Shown: positions 32,942 to 41,102 of the stretch, piece after piece
Numbering within the stretch: the first letter of the stretch is position 1
Layout of the letters: every line of letters begins with the position of its first letter
NCBI GenBank assembly: GCA_015068345.1
Contig: SVKS01000008.1
Span: 1 to 50,322, forward strand
Direction: 5' to 3'
DNA length: 50,322 nt
Origin: Oscillospiraceae bacterium
GTDB taxonomy: Bacteria; Bacillota; Clostridia; Oscillospirales; QAMX01
Made by a program: the position numbers and the translations under genes
Notes under the pieces: generated by a model
Told to the model about the DNA's origin: nothing
The model's database searches: none
Seen by the model: the letters and a program-made list of their open reading frames with translations, nothing else

Positions 32942-33414
32942 CCTATGGCATTATTGATAGGAAGAACCATAAATGTTACACCTATATGAGTAAGGTTTTT
33001 CAAGCAATTAACAATGCGCAACTGCAATATAATTGGCTGATTACGGATTGCGTATGTTATCCGCAGAACAACGATATCGAAAAACTGCTTAATCAAGAAT
33101 ACTGCTGGCTAACCGGTGATGAATTATCTGCCATAATTGAACAAGAAGATTTTCAATGGATTTGGGGTTGCCTTTGCGGGTTTACAAAAGATATTACGAT
33201 GGAAGAAGTACTTAAATACCCGTTGCCGTCTGCGGAAGATTATAATGGATACTATCAAAATCCGGTGTCTCTCCAGCATCCGCTTTCCTCTGTTGAAATT
33301 GTTCCTTCTGATAGTTCGTGGACTCTCATTATTAGTAAAGGCAAAAATATCATAGACAGTTATCTGAAAATATATCCTAAATGCGAAGAGTTACTCATTG
33401 TCAACCAGCGGTAA
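32938..33414 (+). CDS. Hypothetical protein coupled to the four-helix-bundle gene
   Basis: 158 residues from ATG 32938, overlapping the previous stop by 4 nt and preceded by AAGGAG. An upstream in-frame start is excluded because it would lie inside the other gene. The sequence is acidic and aromatic with FQWIWGCLCGFTKDI, KYPLPSAEDYNGYY, LQHPLSSVEIVPSDSSW and TLIISKGKNIIDSYL. No signal peptide or membrane segment. I do not recognise the family; the folded, tryptophan-rich character resembles small immunity or cargo proteins. AT-rich, presumably acquired together with the upstream gene. Confidence 0.75.
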   Translation: MTYGIIDRKNHKCYTYMSKVFQAINNAQLQYNWLITDCVCYPQNNDIEKLLNQEYCWLTGDELSAIIEQEDFQWIWGCLCGFTKDITMEEVLKYPLPSAEDYNGYYQNPVSLQHPLSSVEIVPSDSSWTLIISKGKNIIDSYLKIYPKCEELLIVNQR

Positions 33415-33473
33415 TTTTTACACTACTTTTGCTTACTTTTACCTCGATTTTGCTCCGTTCAGGTAGTCTTTCG

Positions 33474-33515
33474 CAGGAAAAACCCCTTTGTCGTAAGGCA
33501 AAGGGTTTTTTCAAT
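33474..33515 (+). repeat. Terminator/direct repeat, copy 2 (right flank of hairpin-array module)
   Basis: AGGAAAA.CCCCTTTGTC, short loop, then CAAAGGG and a T tract ending TTTTTCAAT, like 32347-32389. It also closes the four-helix-bundle operon. Confidence 0.8.
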
Positions 33516-33531
33516 CTCCGCCCAAAAACCA

Positions 33532-33566
33532 CACCCCTGTTTCAAATCGAAACAGGGGTGCTTTTC
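33532..33566. terminator. Bidirectional hairpin
   Basis: 12-bp perfect stem CACCCCTGTTTC/GAAACAGGGGTG (33532-33543 with 33549-33560). Placed just after the 44-residue membrane protein on the minus strand, where a T-rich tail follows. Confidence 0.75.
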
Positions 33567-33567
33567 A

Positions 33568-33702
33568 TTAAAAGAGGTCGTTTCCCTTTTTCAATCCGAT
33601 CACACACAGGGCGATCAGCATGCCGATCTGGCTTGCCGCTGTCACAAATGCGGTCAGAAACAGGTAAGGAAACAGGAGCAAGGATAATGCGAATACTTCC
33701 AT
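33568..33702 (-). CDS. 44-residue membrane protein
   Basis: Begins at ATG 33702, 6 nt after GAGGAG and only 12 nt beyond the stop of the GH2 gene, and ends at TAA 33568. The product starts MEVFALSLLLFPYLFLTAFV and continues TAASQIGMLIALCVIGLKKG: one long or two short membrane helices and a basic tail (KKGNDLF). The strong ribosome-binding site, operon position and immediate terminator argue for a real small protein. Function unknown; it may associate with a transporter or anchor the neighbouring hydrolase. Confidence 0.65.
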   Translation of the reverse strand: MEVFALSLLLFPYLFLTAFVTAASQIGMLIALCVIGLKKGNDLF

Positions 33703-33714
33703 GGGTTCTCCTCG

Positions 33715-35859
33715 TCAGAAATTCAGGGCGTTGGGTACCCGGGGAGCAGGAGGATCGTTTTTGAGAAGGAGGGTGTAGACGTTTTCCTCTTCTCCGTACT
33801 TCAGGGTCAGGGTGAAGGTCTGGGTGGGAAGGTCGGGCAGAACGAAATTCACCGTGTTGCCCAAACGCTTGCCCAGGGCAGGAACTTCGCCACTTTCCCA
33901 GGTGGTCAGGGGGGTGGTGACACCATCCACCGTGACCGATGCTTCCACCCTTCTGGAAACCGATTCGGTGGTGTCGTTGATGACCCAGAGCTCAGCCCGC
34001 ATGACATCCCTGGGATGGTAGGCAAAATGCTCGATCCGGGCGCAGGGCAGAACCGGCCGCAGAGCCGACTGTACCGCATAATAGGCGGGCTTTTTGATAT
34101 CCGGGTAGGCAATCAGGTTGTTGCCGGCGGCGGTGATCCAGGGTTCGTTGTAGTCCCAGTTGATGGCCATGGAGCAGGGTCCCTTCTGCCGGCGGGCTTC
34201 CTCAAAAATGCAGCGGTAGCCTTCGCATTCCAGCATGTTGGTGATTCTGATGTAATCCTCCATGCTTTCCTGCTTGCCAAACAGGGCATCCACCACGTCC
34301 AGGCTCATCCAGCTGTCGGGACGCCAGGCCTGCATGCCGTGGTGCAGTTCCCAGGGCTCGGCGTTTTTGGGATCGTGGATGACTTCGTCGGTGAAGATCT
34401 TTTGGAGCTGGGGAAGCTCTGCAATGGCCGGAACACCAAATTCCGAGTAGGCGGTACGGGATTCGTTGCGATACATTTCAAACACCGAAATATCCCGTTC
34501 CACGTCGTAAAACTCATAATAGCCGTGGCCCATGCCCTGGATGGGAGAGGTCATCATGAAGGGGACTTCAAAATCCTCCTCGTAGCACAGCTTGTTGAGC
34601 AGCCGCAGGGCGTGGGATTGGTCGGTCATACCCGACCAGTTGTTGAAGAGTTCGTTGCCACCGCACCAGATCACGTGACAGGGGTGACGGCGTACCCGGC
34701 GCAGAATGGCCCGGGCTTCCGGTTCCAAAACCGCCAGGTATTCCGGGGTGCCCTTGTAGTTGTTGCAGGCCAGGGGGAATTCCTGCCACACCATGATACC
34801 GTACTTGTCGCAGGCTTCAAAGAAGGGTTCCTTGTCGATGACGGCGCCGCCCCAGCAACGGAAGATGTTCATGTGGGCTTCTTTGGCATATCTTACCTGC
34901 TTTTCGTAGAGTTCGGGGGTGATGGTACCGGTAAACACCTCCGGATTGACCCAGTTGGACCCCTTGGCGAAAACGATTCGACCATTCAGTTCAATGGTGA
35001 CAGGAGCATCACTGCGGCCCTTGGGGAAGAGCACCGGTTCCACCCAGGCGTTTTCATTCATGACAAAGCGGACCTTCCGGAAACCGATGGTGCCGGTCAC
35101 TTCGTTTTCACTGCTCTTCACGCTGTAACGATACAGATAGGGTTCCCCTTGCCCGTTGCACCACCACAGATGGATATCCGAAAGGGTGAATTCCTTCTTT
35201 TCGCCGGCATAAACCACCTTTCCTTCCCCGTCCCAAATGGTGATTTCGCAGGCTTCGTCACAGTCGATCTCCATTTTCACCTGAGCCTTGGTCAGGTCAT
35301 CCGACAGGGTATAGCCGACTTCGGCATCCCGGATGTAGCCCTTGCCCCTGGTTTCAATGTAGGTTTCTTCCCACAGCCCCGAAACCAGCACTCTGGGGTG
35401 CCAGTCCCAGCCGTATTCATCGGCAGGCTTGCAGGATTGGTCAGCCATACTGCGGCCCGGTTCGGCACCGGGACGTTTGGGATGGGGATAGATCAATACC
35501 GAAAGCTCCCGGCTTTCCTTGAGCTCGTCGGTGATATCCAGCTCCACCTTGGTGTACATACCCACGTGGTGGCAAATCGTCTTTCCACCCAGACGCACGT
35601 CATATTCATACTCAATGCCGTGGGTCACAAAGAAGATGCGTTCACCGGGGGCAGCTTCCGCATGGACGGTGGTCTTATAAAGCCAGAAATCATCCTCAAT
35701 GTCCAGATATGCCTTGGCATTGGTCATCCAGGAAAGATCGCCCCAACCCATGGCGGCGGCGTAATCCTTTTGTACGTTGCCGGGAACCGATGCGGGAAAT
35801 TCCGACTCCACCACGCCCTTTACCAGGCGGGATGCGGTCCAGATTTGTTCGAACTTCAT
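33715..35859 (-). CDS. Glycoside hydrolase family 2, beta-mannosidase-like
   Basis: 714 residues from ATG 35859 behind AAAGGAGG. N-terminal jelly-roll WMTNAKAYLDIEDDFWLYK and EYEYDVRLGGKTICHHVGMY, an immunoglobulin-like domain, then the TIM barrel with MNIFRCWGGAVIDKEPFFEACDK (split around residue 350), IMVWQEFPLACNNY, the acid/base Glu in IWCGGNELFNNW and the nucleophile Glu in YSEFGVPA. WCGGNE and QEFPLACN are characteristic of beta-mannosidases rather than galactosidases. Shorter than classical enzymes (~820). No signal peptide. 18 nt after the glycyl-radical activase gene, so transcribed with it. Confidence 0.87.
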   Translation of the reverse strand: MKFEQIWTASRLVKGVVESEFPASVPGNVQKDYAAAMGWGDLSWMTNAKAYLDIEDDFWLYKTTVHAEAAPGERIFFVTHGIEYEYDVRLGGKTICHHVGMYTKVELDITDELKESRELSVLIYPHPKRPGAEPGRSMADQSCKPADEYGWDWHPRVLVSGLWEETYIETRGKGYIRDAEVGYTLSDDLTKAQVKMEIDCDEACEITIWDGEGKVVYAGEKKEFTLSDIHLWWCNGQGEPYLYRYSVKSSENEVTGTIGFRKVRFVMNENAWVEPVLFPKGRSDAPVTIELNGRIVFAKGSNWVNPEVFTGTITPELYEKQVRYAKEAHMNIFRCWGGAVIDKEPFFEACDKYGIMVWQEFPLACNNYKGTPEYLAVLEPEARAILRRVRRHPCHVIWCGGNELFNNWSGMTDQSHALRLLNKLCYEEDFEVPFMMTSPIQGMGHGYYEFYDVERDISVFEMYRNESRTAYSEFGVPAIAELPQLQKIFTDEVIHDPKNAEPWELHHGMQAWRPDSWMSLDVVDALFGKQESMEDYIRITNMLECEGYRCIFEEARRQKGPCSMAINWDYNEPWITAAGNNLIAYPDIKKPAYYAVQSALRPVLPCARIEHFAYHPRDVMRAELWVINDTTESVSRRVEASVTVDGVTTPLTTWESGEVPALGKRLGNTVNFVLPDLPTQTFTLTLKYGEEENVYTLLLKNDPPAPRVPNALNF

Positions 35860-35877
35860 GGGGTTTCCTCCTTTTTG

Positions 35878-36780
35878 TTACGCCTTCCGCACCAGAATGG
35901 CGGTTTGATTTTGAATGGTTTCCATCCAGCCCTTAACCTCCTCCTCCGGGGGGAAGGACAGGTCGCCCAGGGCGTAATCCCGGCCCAGAGCTTCCGATTT
36001 ACCCTTGCCCAGGGGATGATAGGGCTCCACGTGGATTTCCTTGGCACCGATCTTGTTGGCAGTTTCCGCAATGCCCCGGAAGTGGTCGGGCCGGTCGTTG
36101 TAGCCCGGGATGATGGGGCAGCGCAGAATGATATTGGCACCCAAATCGGCCAAAAGCTGCAGGTTTTCCAGGATTTTAATATTATCCACCCCGGTGTACT
36201 CCTTGTGAAGTGCCGGGTCGGTTTCCTTGTAATCGTAAAGGAACAGGTCGGTGTATTCCGCCACCCGACGGATGACCTCGGCAGAGGCAAAGCCGCAGGT
36301 CTCCATGGCGGTGTGGAGTCCCTTTTCCTTGGCGGCCTTCAGGAGAGCGGTGGTGAAGGCGGGTTGCGCCAGGGGCTCTCCCCCGGATACCGTCATGCCG
36401 CCGCCGGAATTTTTGTAAAAGATTTCATCCTTCATGACTTCCTTCAGGACTTCTTCCACCGTCTGGTCCTTGCCCGCAAGCTCCAGGGCACCGGGGTAGC
36501 ATTCCTTGGCGCAGGCACCACAACCGGTACAGTCGGTGCGGTCGTAAGCGTGGCCGGTTTCGTCGATTTTATGGCCCCCCTGGGGACAATTCTTCACACA
36601 GGCACCGCACCCCACACATTTAGCGGGGGTGAACAGGATTTCCTTTTGCACCCGGTTACTTTCCGGATTGTGGCACCACAGACACCGAAGGGGGCACCCC
36701 TTCAGGAATACCGTGGTGCGGATTCCCGGCCCGTCATTTACCGAGAATTTTTGAATATTGAAAATGACGCCGCTTTCCAT
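35878..36780 (-). CDS. Glycyl-radical enzyme activating protein (radical SAM)
   Basis: 300 residues behind GGGAGG. The radical-SAM CxxxCxxC is C29-C33-C36 in LKGCPLRCLWCHNPES. Two ferredoxin-type 4Fe-4S clusters follow (CVGCGACVKNCP and CTGCGACAKECYPGAL), which is the arrangement of activases for non-PFL glycyl radical enzymes. GGMTVSGGEPLAQP is the SAM-binding GGE motif. It installs the glycyl radical using SAM. Its probable client is the glycyl radical enzyme at 25163-27322, though it is in a different operon. First gene, with its own promoter. Confidence 0.93.
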   Translation of the reverse strand: MESGVIFNIQKFSVNDGPGIRTTVFLKGCPLRCLWCHNPESNRVQKEILFTPAKCVGCGACVKNCPQGGHKIDETGHAYDRTDCTGCGACAKECYPGALELAGKDQTVEEVLKEVMKDEIFYKNSGGGMTVSGGEPLAQPAFTTALLKAAKEKGLHTAMETCGFASAEVIRRVAEYTDLFLYDYKETDPALHKEYTGVDNIKILENLQLLADLGANIILRCPIIPGYNDRPDHFRGIAETANKIGAKEIHVEPYHPLGKGKSEALGRDYALGDLSFPPEEEVKGWMETIQNQTAILVRKA

Positions 36781-36812
36781 ACTGCGTCCTCCCTGTCTGG
36801 TGGTTTTTTCTT

Positions 36813-36841
36813 ATTGTATCATAGAACCCGGCAATTGACAA
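36813..36841 (-). promoter_or_regulatory. Promoter of the activase/GH2 operon
   Basis: Minus strand TTGTCA (36841-36836), 17-nt spacer, TACAAT (36818-36813). Confidence 0.7.
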
Positions 36842-36975
36842 TGAGAAATTGTTACATTGCTTCTTTCGATATCCAGAGGCTGGTGGATGGAATACGGTCC
36901 TTTCATTACGCTGATCTGTACGGAATACCAAGGGTAACTATAAGCACACTTAAGCCCCTATTTTCACCTCGCCTA

Positions 36976-37004
36976 TTGACACAAACGATCTATGTGTGTA
37001 TAAT
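36976..37004 (+). promoter_or_regulatory. Consensus promoter of lipoprotein gene
   Basis: TTGACA (36976-36981), 17-nt spacer, TATAAT (36999-37004). The 36842-36975 stretch shows nothing else I can name. Confidence 0.85.
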
Positions 37005-37065
37005 GGCAAATAGGAACTTGCTCTTTCAAGCAAAGTCAAACAGATAAGCAGAGAGGAAACACAAC

Positions 37066-37650
37066 ATGAAAAACAGATTCTTGAAGACGTCTCTATTTCT
37101 TGCGCTTACCGTGATGATGCTTTTTGCTTTCTCCTCCTGTGGAGAACAAGAAGCGGTGGAATACGATATCACTGGTAAAAGCGATTTTTCCGTATCGGAT
37201 ACCACCTTTCACGGGGACGTAGCCATTACCGGCGAGGGCGGTTCGGTTACCTTTGTAAACTGCGTATTTAACGGAAATATCGTGAACAAAGGCGGAGAAG
37301 GTGCCCGTGTCATCTTCACCGGAGACTGTCAATTTGCCGAGGACTCCGAGTGTGTTATCGAATCCCCCCTGAAAGAAGCCACCATGGAAACAGATCTTCC
37401 GAAATTCCTTATTTTCTGCGAAGCACCGGCTATTTCCTGCAAGAACAGCGGCGCTGTTGTCACACTTGCCGAGAATGAGATCAAATTTAACGGCGAAACA
37501 TACCCCATCGAACATGCAGAACTCTTCAATATCGACGCAACAAGCGAAATCGTCCCCTTCACCGGGCAGGAAGCCAATATGCACAACGTGGCGAAATGGA
37601 CCGAAAATGGCGAGGAAATCAATCTTCACCTTGCCATTTGGGCCGAATAA
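37066..37650 (+). CDS. Lipoprotein of unknown function, beta-rich
   Basis: 194 residues, AGAGAGG precedes the ATG. Signal peptide with lipobox AFSSC (Cys ~25). The mature part begins with short repeating strands (FSVSDTTFHGDVAITGEGG, SVTFVNCVFNGNIVNKGG, ARVIFTGDCQF), which look like the rungs of a small right-handed beta-helix as in pectate-lyase-like surface proteins. No catalytic residues were seen. Its cysteine content is unusual for a secreted protein and may allow disulfides. Own promoter, terminator downstream. Confidence 0.75.
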   Translation: MKNRFLKTSLFLALTVMMLFAFSSCGEQEAVEYDITGKSDFSVSDTTFHGDVAITGEGGSVTFVNCVFNGNIVNKGGEGARVIFTGDCQFAEDSECVIESPLKEATMETDLPKFLIFCEAPAISCKNSGAVVTLAENEIKFNGETYPIEHAELFNIDATSEIVPFTGQEANMHNVAKWTENGEEINLHLAIWAE

Positions 37651-37733
37651 AATGGCATAATGCCTGAATAAGTGCACCCCCACACGCATTCAAAACACCA
37701 ATCGTTCTCACATTTTCCCATACCTCAAACGCA

Positions 37734-37775
37734 AAAACACCATCCATGGCCTCGATCAACCATGGGTGGTGTTTT
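37734..37775 (+). terminator. Terminator after lipoprotein gene
   Basis: 16-bp stem with one G-T pair (37734-37749 with 37760-37775) and T tract. A second hairpin with 16 paired positions follows at 37828-37867, also T-flanked. Confidence 0.85.
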
Positions 37776-37894
37776 TTATCACATCGAAGATATATCACCC
37801 ATTCGTGCTAAGGAACGGGTATCATTGAAAAAAGTCACCTTTGTCAGGTAGACAAAAGTGACTTTTTCGTGGCTTGTTGTATACTTATTGATAC

Positions 37895-37969
37895 AATGTA
37901 CCCCCCCTGTAAAATCCGGAAGGCGAAATGTACCCCCTATCCAAAACGGAAAATTAAAATGTACCCCCT
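37895..37969. mobile_element. Solitary IS21-family-like terminal repeats
   Basis: Three direct copies of AATGTACCCCC(C/T) at 37895, 37927 and 37958, about 32 nt apart, separated by AT-rich spacers such as AAAACGGAAAATT. Multiple internal terminal repeats of this form are seen at ends of IS21-type elements in Clostridia. No istA/istB genes are present, so this is a relic or a solo end. The adjacent CCCCCTCC/GGAGGGGG hairpin (37963-37982) may belong to it. Confidence 0.5.
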
Positions 37970-38010
37970 CCCGAAGGAGGGGGTATGGAATGGAGCAAAA
38001 CTGTATTTTG

Positions 38011-38910
38011 TTATGGAATCAGGTTTTCCGGAATTGCAATAGTAGATGGTAAATTGTATTCAAATGTGTAGACCATAGTCATAAAATCGGCATCCAGTGC
38101 GAATTCGCCACTTTGCGCACCGTTAGTGAGCACATAGGGTTTCAGTTGAGAAAAATCAAAAGAAAGAGATTTAGGCTGAAATGTCTCGGGGTCTGTCTCG
38201 AAAGTGCAGCCGATCAACAGCTGGTCTTCTGGTTTGTATTCGTAGTTGGACAAGGCGAAAACATTTTGAATATACGCCGCCAGAAGTGTGCTGTCAGCCA
38301 AGATCTTTTCTACAGGTAGTGTGTATGTGAAAACAGCGGCATCGTCTGTCTGTGTAACCGAAAGGTCTTGCAGATAATCAGGCAACAGTCCGGGAACACC
38401 GATCATATATGCTTTACTGTCATTCATTGCCGTCTGGTCAGCTTTATTTAGTACCGCTCGTTGCTGCACATTTCCATTTATGATGCTGTAACAGATAAGC
38501 TGCGAATCCTCATAACGATAATAGAATTCCGCATTCTCTTCAGATTCATAATTGGCTGTATGATCCCAAATTTTGCGCTGATTCTGAAAAGACCAGCATC
38601 CGTCCGCTGCAAAAACTTGCGTTGTTTCTTGTGACAAACCGTTGATGGCAAGGTTCATGTATAGATAGGATAAAGTAAAAGAGCAATCCTTTTTCAACCA
38701 CTGTTTAAGGATGACCAGGGGATCCTGAGAGGGTGTGTCTGGGTCCGTTTCTGTGGCAGAGGAGGTAGGCGTGGTGGCAGGATCTGCTGTGATTGGCGCA
38801 CAGCCGCAGAAAAGCAGGGCAAGAGATAGGAAAATGCAAACAAAACGAAATAACAATGTGTCTGTGCTGCTAACTGGTTCAGTGCGTGCGAATATTCCTT
38901 TTCGTTTCAT
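38011..38910 (-). CDS. Lipoprotein of unknown function
   Basis: 299 residues behind AAAGGAGG. An extended N-terminus precedes the hydrophobic segment and lipobox LLFCGC (Cys ~37), followed by a Thr/Ser/Pro/Asp-rich linker (ATTPTSSATETDPDTPSQDP). The globular part shows YLYMNLAINGLSQ, FYYRYEDSQLICYSIINGN, VQQRAVLNK and a C-terminal FDFSQLKPY, a pattern shared by Clostridial lipoproteins that resemble LolA/outer-surface carriers. I cannot assign a function. Lower GC than flanking genes. Confidence 0.75.
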   Translation of the reverse strand: MKRKGIFARTEPVSSTDTLLFRFVCIFLSLALLFCGCAPITADPATTPTSSATETDPDTPSQDPLVILKQWLKKDCSFTLSYLYMNLAINGLSQETTQVFAADGCWSFQNQRKIWDHTANYESEENAEFYYRYEDSQLICYSIINGNVQQRAVLNKADQTAMNDSKAYMIGVPGLLPDYLQDLSVTQTDDAAVFTYTLPVEKILADSTLLAAYIQNVFALSNYEYKPEDQLLIGCTFETDPETFQPKSLSFDFSQLKPYVLTNGAQSGEFALDADFMTMVYTFEYNLPSTIAIPENLIP

Positions 38911-39615
38911 GTTGTTTCCTCCTTTGGGTGGTGATTGAGGCTTGCAAAAGAGCTTCTATAAATAATTTTATCATAACAAAAAAACGAAAGCAAGAAAAAT
39001 ATAATCACAAGAGGAATACGGCTTAGGAACTGCGAATAAAACAGAAAACCTCCGTATGCAATCTTTGTATCAATGATTGCATACGGAGATGGTGCGGATG
39101 TTCATAATGTACTTAATCAAATGATAACGGCCGGTACGGATGCGCATATTCTATCCTGCCACAGAGTGGTCTTTGTTTCCACAAAAGACACGAGGCACTA
39201 CTATAAAGCGTTTACAAAATAGTATTTGTGGATTTTACAAAGAAAACCCCCAACAACCTGCTATCATAGCAGATTATTGGGGGTTTTGTAATCTCGATCT
39301 CGAATACTTTATGAGTTCCCGATAGGTGCTCCTACGCAATCCAAATCCGGACCAGAAATTCACTCCATAAATGCATCGATCAATAACTAATGATGTTCTC
39401 TTTCTTTTCCACATCCGGTTCGAGGAAGCGGTGAAGCCAGAAGCGTATAAATCATTCGCCGATTTAAGGCTTCTCAATTATTCATAAGCGATGTGGGTTC
39501 CCCATGGACGACGTGGCGGAGATGGAGTTTATATGAAAAATGCCCCTTTTCCCGATTGTGGAAAAGGGGCATTTGGAATAAAAGAAAAATTTTTTTTAAA
39601 ATATAAAATTCCCTA
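38911..39615. other. AT-rich intergenic region with three hairpins
   Basis: No convincing gene in ~700 nt. Hairpins: 14-bp stem CTCCGTATGCAATC/GATTGCATACGGAG at 39050-39088; AACCCCCAA/TTGGGGGTT terminator at 39243-39287; 15-bp stem at 39538-39574. A 49-codon frame (39073-39222) lacks a ribosome-binding site. The mix suggests decayed mobile DNA. Confidence 0.55.
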
Positions 39616-39644
39616 TTGACAAAAAGAAAATTTATCTGTATAGT
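39616..39644 (+). promoter_or_regulatory. Promoter of the RiPP-locus nucleotidyltransferase
   Basis: TTGACA (39616-39621), 17-nt spacer, TATAGT (39639-39644). Confidence 0.8.
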
Positions 39645-39665
39645 ATTTATGAAAGGAGCGTAAAT

Positions 39666-41102
39666 ATGAAATACGGACTCGACAGGATATCGGATAAACT
39701 GCAATTGTATTGTCAGCAACACAGCAAAAGCTATGTGGAGCTGGTTGAGGAAAAAGGATTGCAGTCCTATCTTACAAACCTGGACGGAATGCAAAAGCAC
39801 ATCGGCAATATTGCAAGGGCCATGCAGCACAGACGGAATGAAGCGATTTTCCGGTGCATGCAGGAGCTACACGGCATTTGTGAGCGACTGGGGATCCGGT
39901 ACGCCTCCATGAAGGGCTTGTGTGTGGCGGCCATGCTGTATGAACCCCGTGAAGCCCGATCCTTTGGCGACGTGGACCTTTTGGTGTCGCCGCGGGATGC
40001 GAGAAGGCTGGCCGAGTGTTTATTGCAGGAAGGATTCGAGTTCGAAACAGGCGTGGAGACCGAAGCAGGCATAAATCGTCTTGCTGCCGGTCACCACCAC
40101 ATGAAGGAGCTGTATAAGTGCTACCGGGTGGAGGGAAAACCCCTGGTGATCTCCCTGGAGATCCATGGATTTCCCAACGGCAGCGGATACGTGTTGTATG
40201 GGAAGAGCGCATATGATGATCGGTTCACTGATGAACTCCTGACAAGGAGGGAGGTAATCGTCATTGACGGACAGCCGGTCTATACCCTTGGTAAGACCGA
40301 TAACCTCTGTCAACTTTTGATTCATGCGGCGTCCCATATGGCGAATGATACCGTGCTCTATCTTTACGTCAATAAGCCTTTCCAGGGGAATCGTCCCCTT
40401 TCCTGGCTGATCGATGTTGTTCTCTATTTGGAGAAATTTCGGGATGCTGTGGATTGGAACCTCCTGATGGAACTGGCGAAAAGACGGAATTGTTATGAGA
40501 GCGTATCATGGCTTTTGAAGGTGGTGGAGCAGTTATTTGGTGAATCGACTCCCTGGAATTTTGAAACCCGTGACACCCGCAAGACACCGCTTGGGACCGT
40601 CAGCAGACTATACGCCATGCTGGACCCAGCAGAGTATCTGATCTTTGATCGGGCAAAGACAAAAATTGACCAATGCGTAAGGGAAATGGTACGGCACCAG
40701 GGCGACCGGGCTTTTGATGGTGCGACGTTTAGCCGTCAAAAGGAACGCGCGAAGGTTACGCTCCCGTCCGTGCCGGGACTTGTTGCCATCCAGGTGGCTT
40801 GCCTGGATGAGGGAAGCCACCTGGGAAGAGAATTTGTGGTGGAGATCGCAGATCGCCATGCAACTCTCTACCGGGACAATGGGTACAGAATCGTTTGGGA
40901 TCCGGCTACCTTTGGAACCTTGGGCGAGGACGAACTGGGCGTGTGCTATGACCAGGTGTGCCGCCTGCCGGTGGCGGGCGAAAAGACCGTTGACGTCAGC
41001 ATTTGCGAATCCGACGTGGGGTTTCCCCTTTCCTCGGCCCGAATTCTGGTCCAAAGGGTGGATTCCTTCAATCCCTTCCGGAACCGTTGGCTTGGTTTGT
41101 GA
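39666..41102 (+). CDS. Nucleotidyltransferase-family protein (PF14907-like) of the RiPP locus
   Basis: 478 residues behind AAAGGAG. The N-terminal half carries the NTP_transf_5-type core: GIRYASMKGLCVAAMLYEP, then ARSFGDVDLLVSPRDARRLAECL with the D-x-D metal pair, then HHMKELYKCYRVEGKPLVISLEIHG with the third acidic position. Proteins of this kind recur in lasso-peptide and other RiPP clusters next to PqqD and HprK-like kinases, where they are thought to modify the peptide or a carrier. The C-terminal ~130 residues are beta-rich and unassigned. Convergent with the radical-SAM gene, overlapping it by 35 nt. Confidence 0.82.
   Translation: MKYGLDRISDKLQLYCQQHSKSYVELVEEKGLQSYLTNLDGMQKHIGNIARAMQHRRNEAIFRCMQELHGICERLGIRYASMKGLCVAAMLYEPREARSFGDVDLLVSPRDARRLAECLLQEGFEFETGVETEAGINRLAAGHHHMKELYKCYRVEGKPLVISLEIHGFPNGSGYVLYGKSAYDDRFTDELLTRREVIVIDGQPVYTLGKTDNLCQLLIHAASHMANDTVLYLYVNKPFQGNRPLSWLIDVVLYLEKFRDAVDWNLLMELAKRRNCYESVSWLLKVVEQLFGESTPWNFETRDTRKTPLGTVSRLYAMLDPAEYLIFDRAKTKIDQCVREMVRHQGDRAFDGATFSRQKERAKVTLPSVPGLVAIQVACLDEGSHLGREFVVEIADRHATLYRDNGYRIVWDPATFGTLGEDELGVCYDQVCRLPVAGEKTVDVSICESDVGFPLSSARILVQRVDSFNPFRNRWLGL

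Noticed and set aside
34015-37047. ~1010-codon plus-strand frame opposite GH2 and activase
   Set aside because: Same artefact; it crosses the promoters at 36813-37004 and shows no protein-like pattern.
37895-37969. Three-repeat mini CRISPR
   Set aside because: Repeats are ~11 nt and C-rich with AT-rich spacers, fitting an insertion-sequence end better.
39073-39222. 49-codon frame MIAYGDGADVHNVLNQM...
   Set aside because: No ribosome-binding site, starts inside a hairpin, no family recognised; might be a fragment of an old gene.
39274-39477. Minus-strand 67-codon frame in the AT-rich gap
   Set aside because: No start signal, basic low-information composition, crosses a terminator hairpin.
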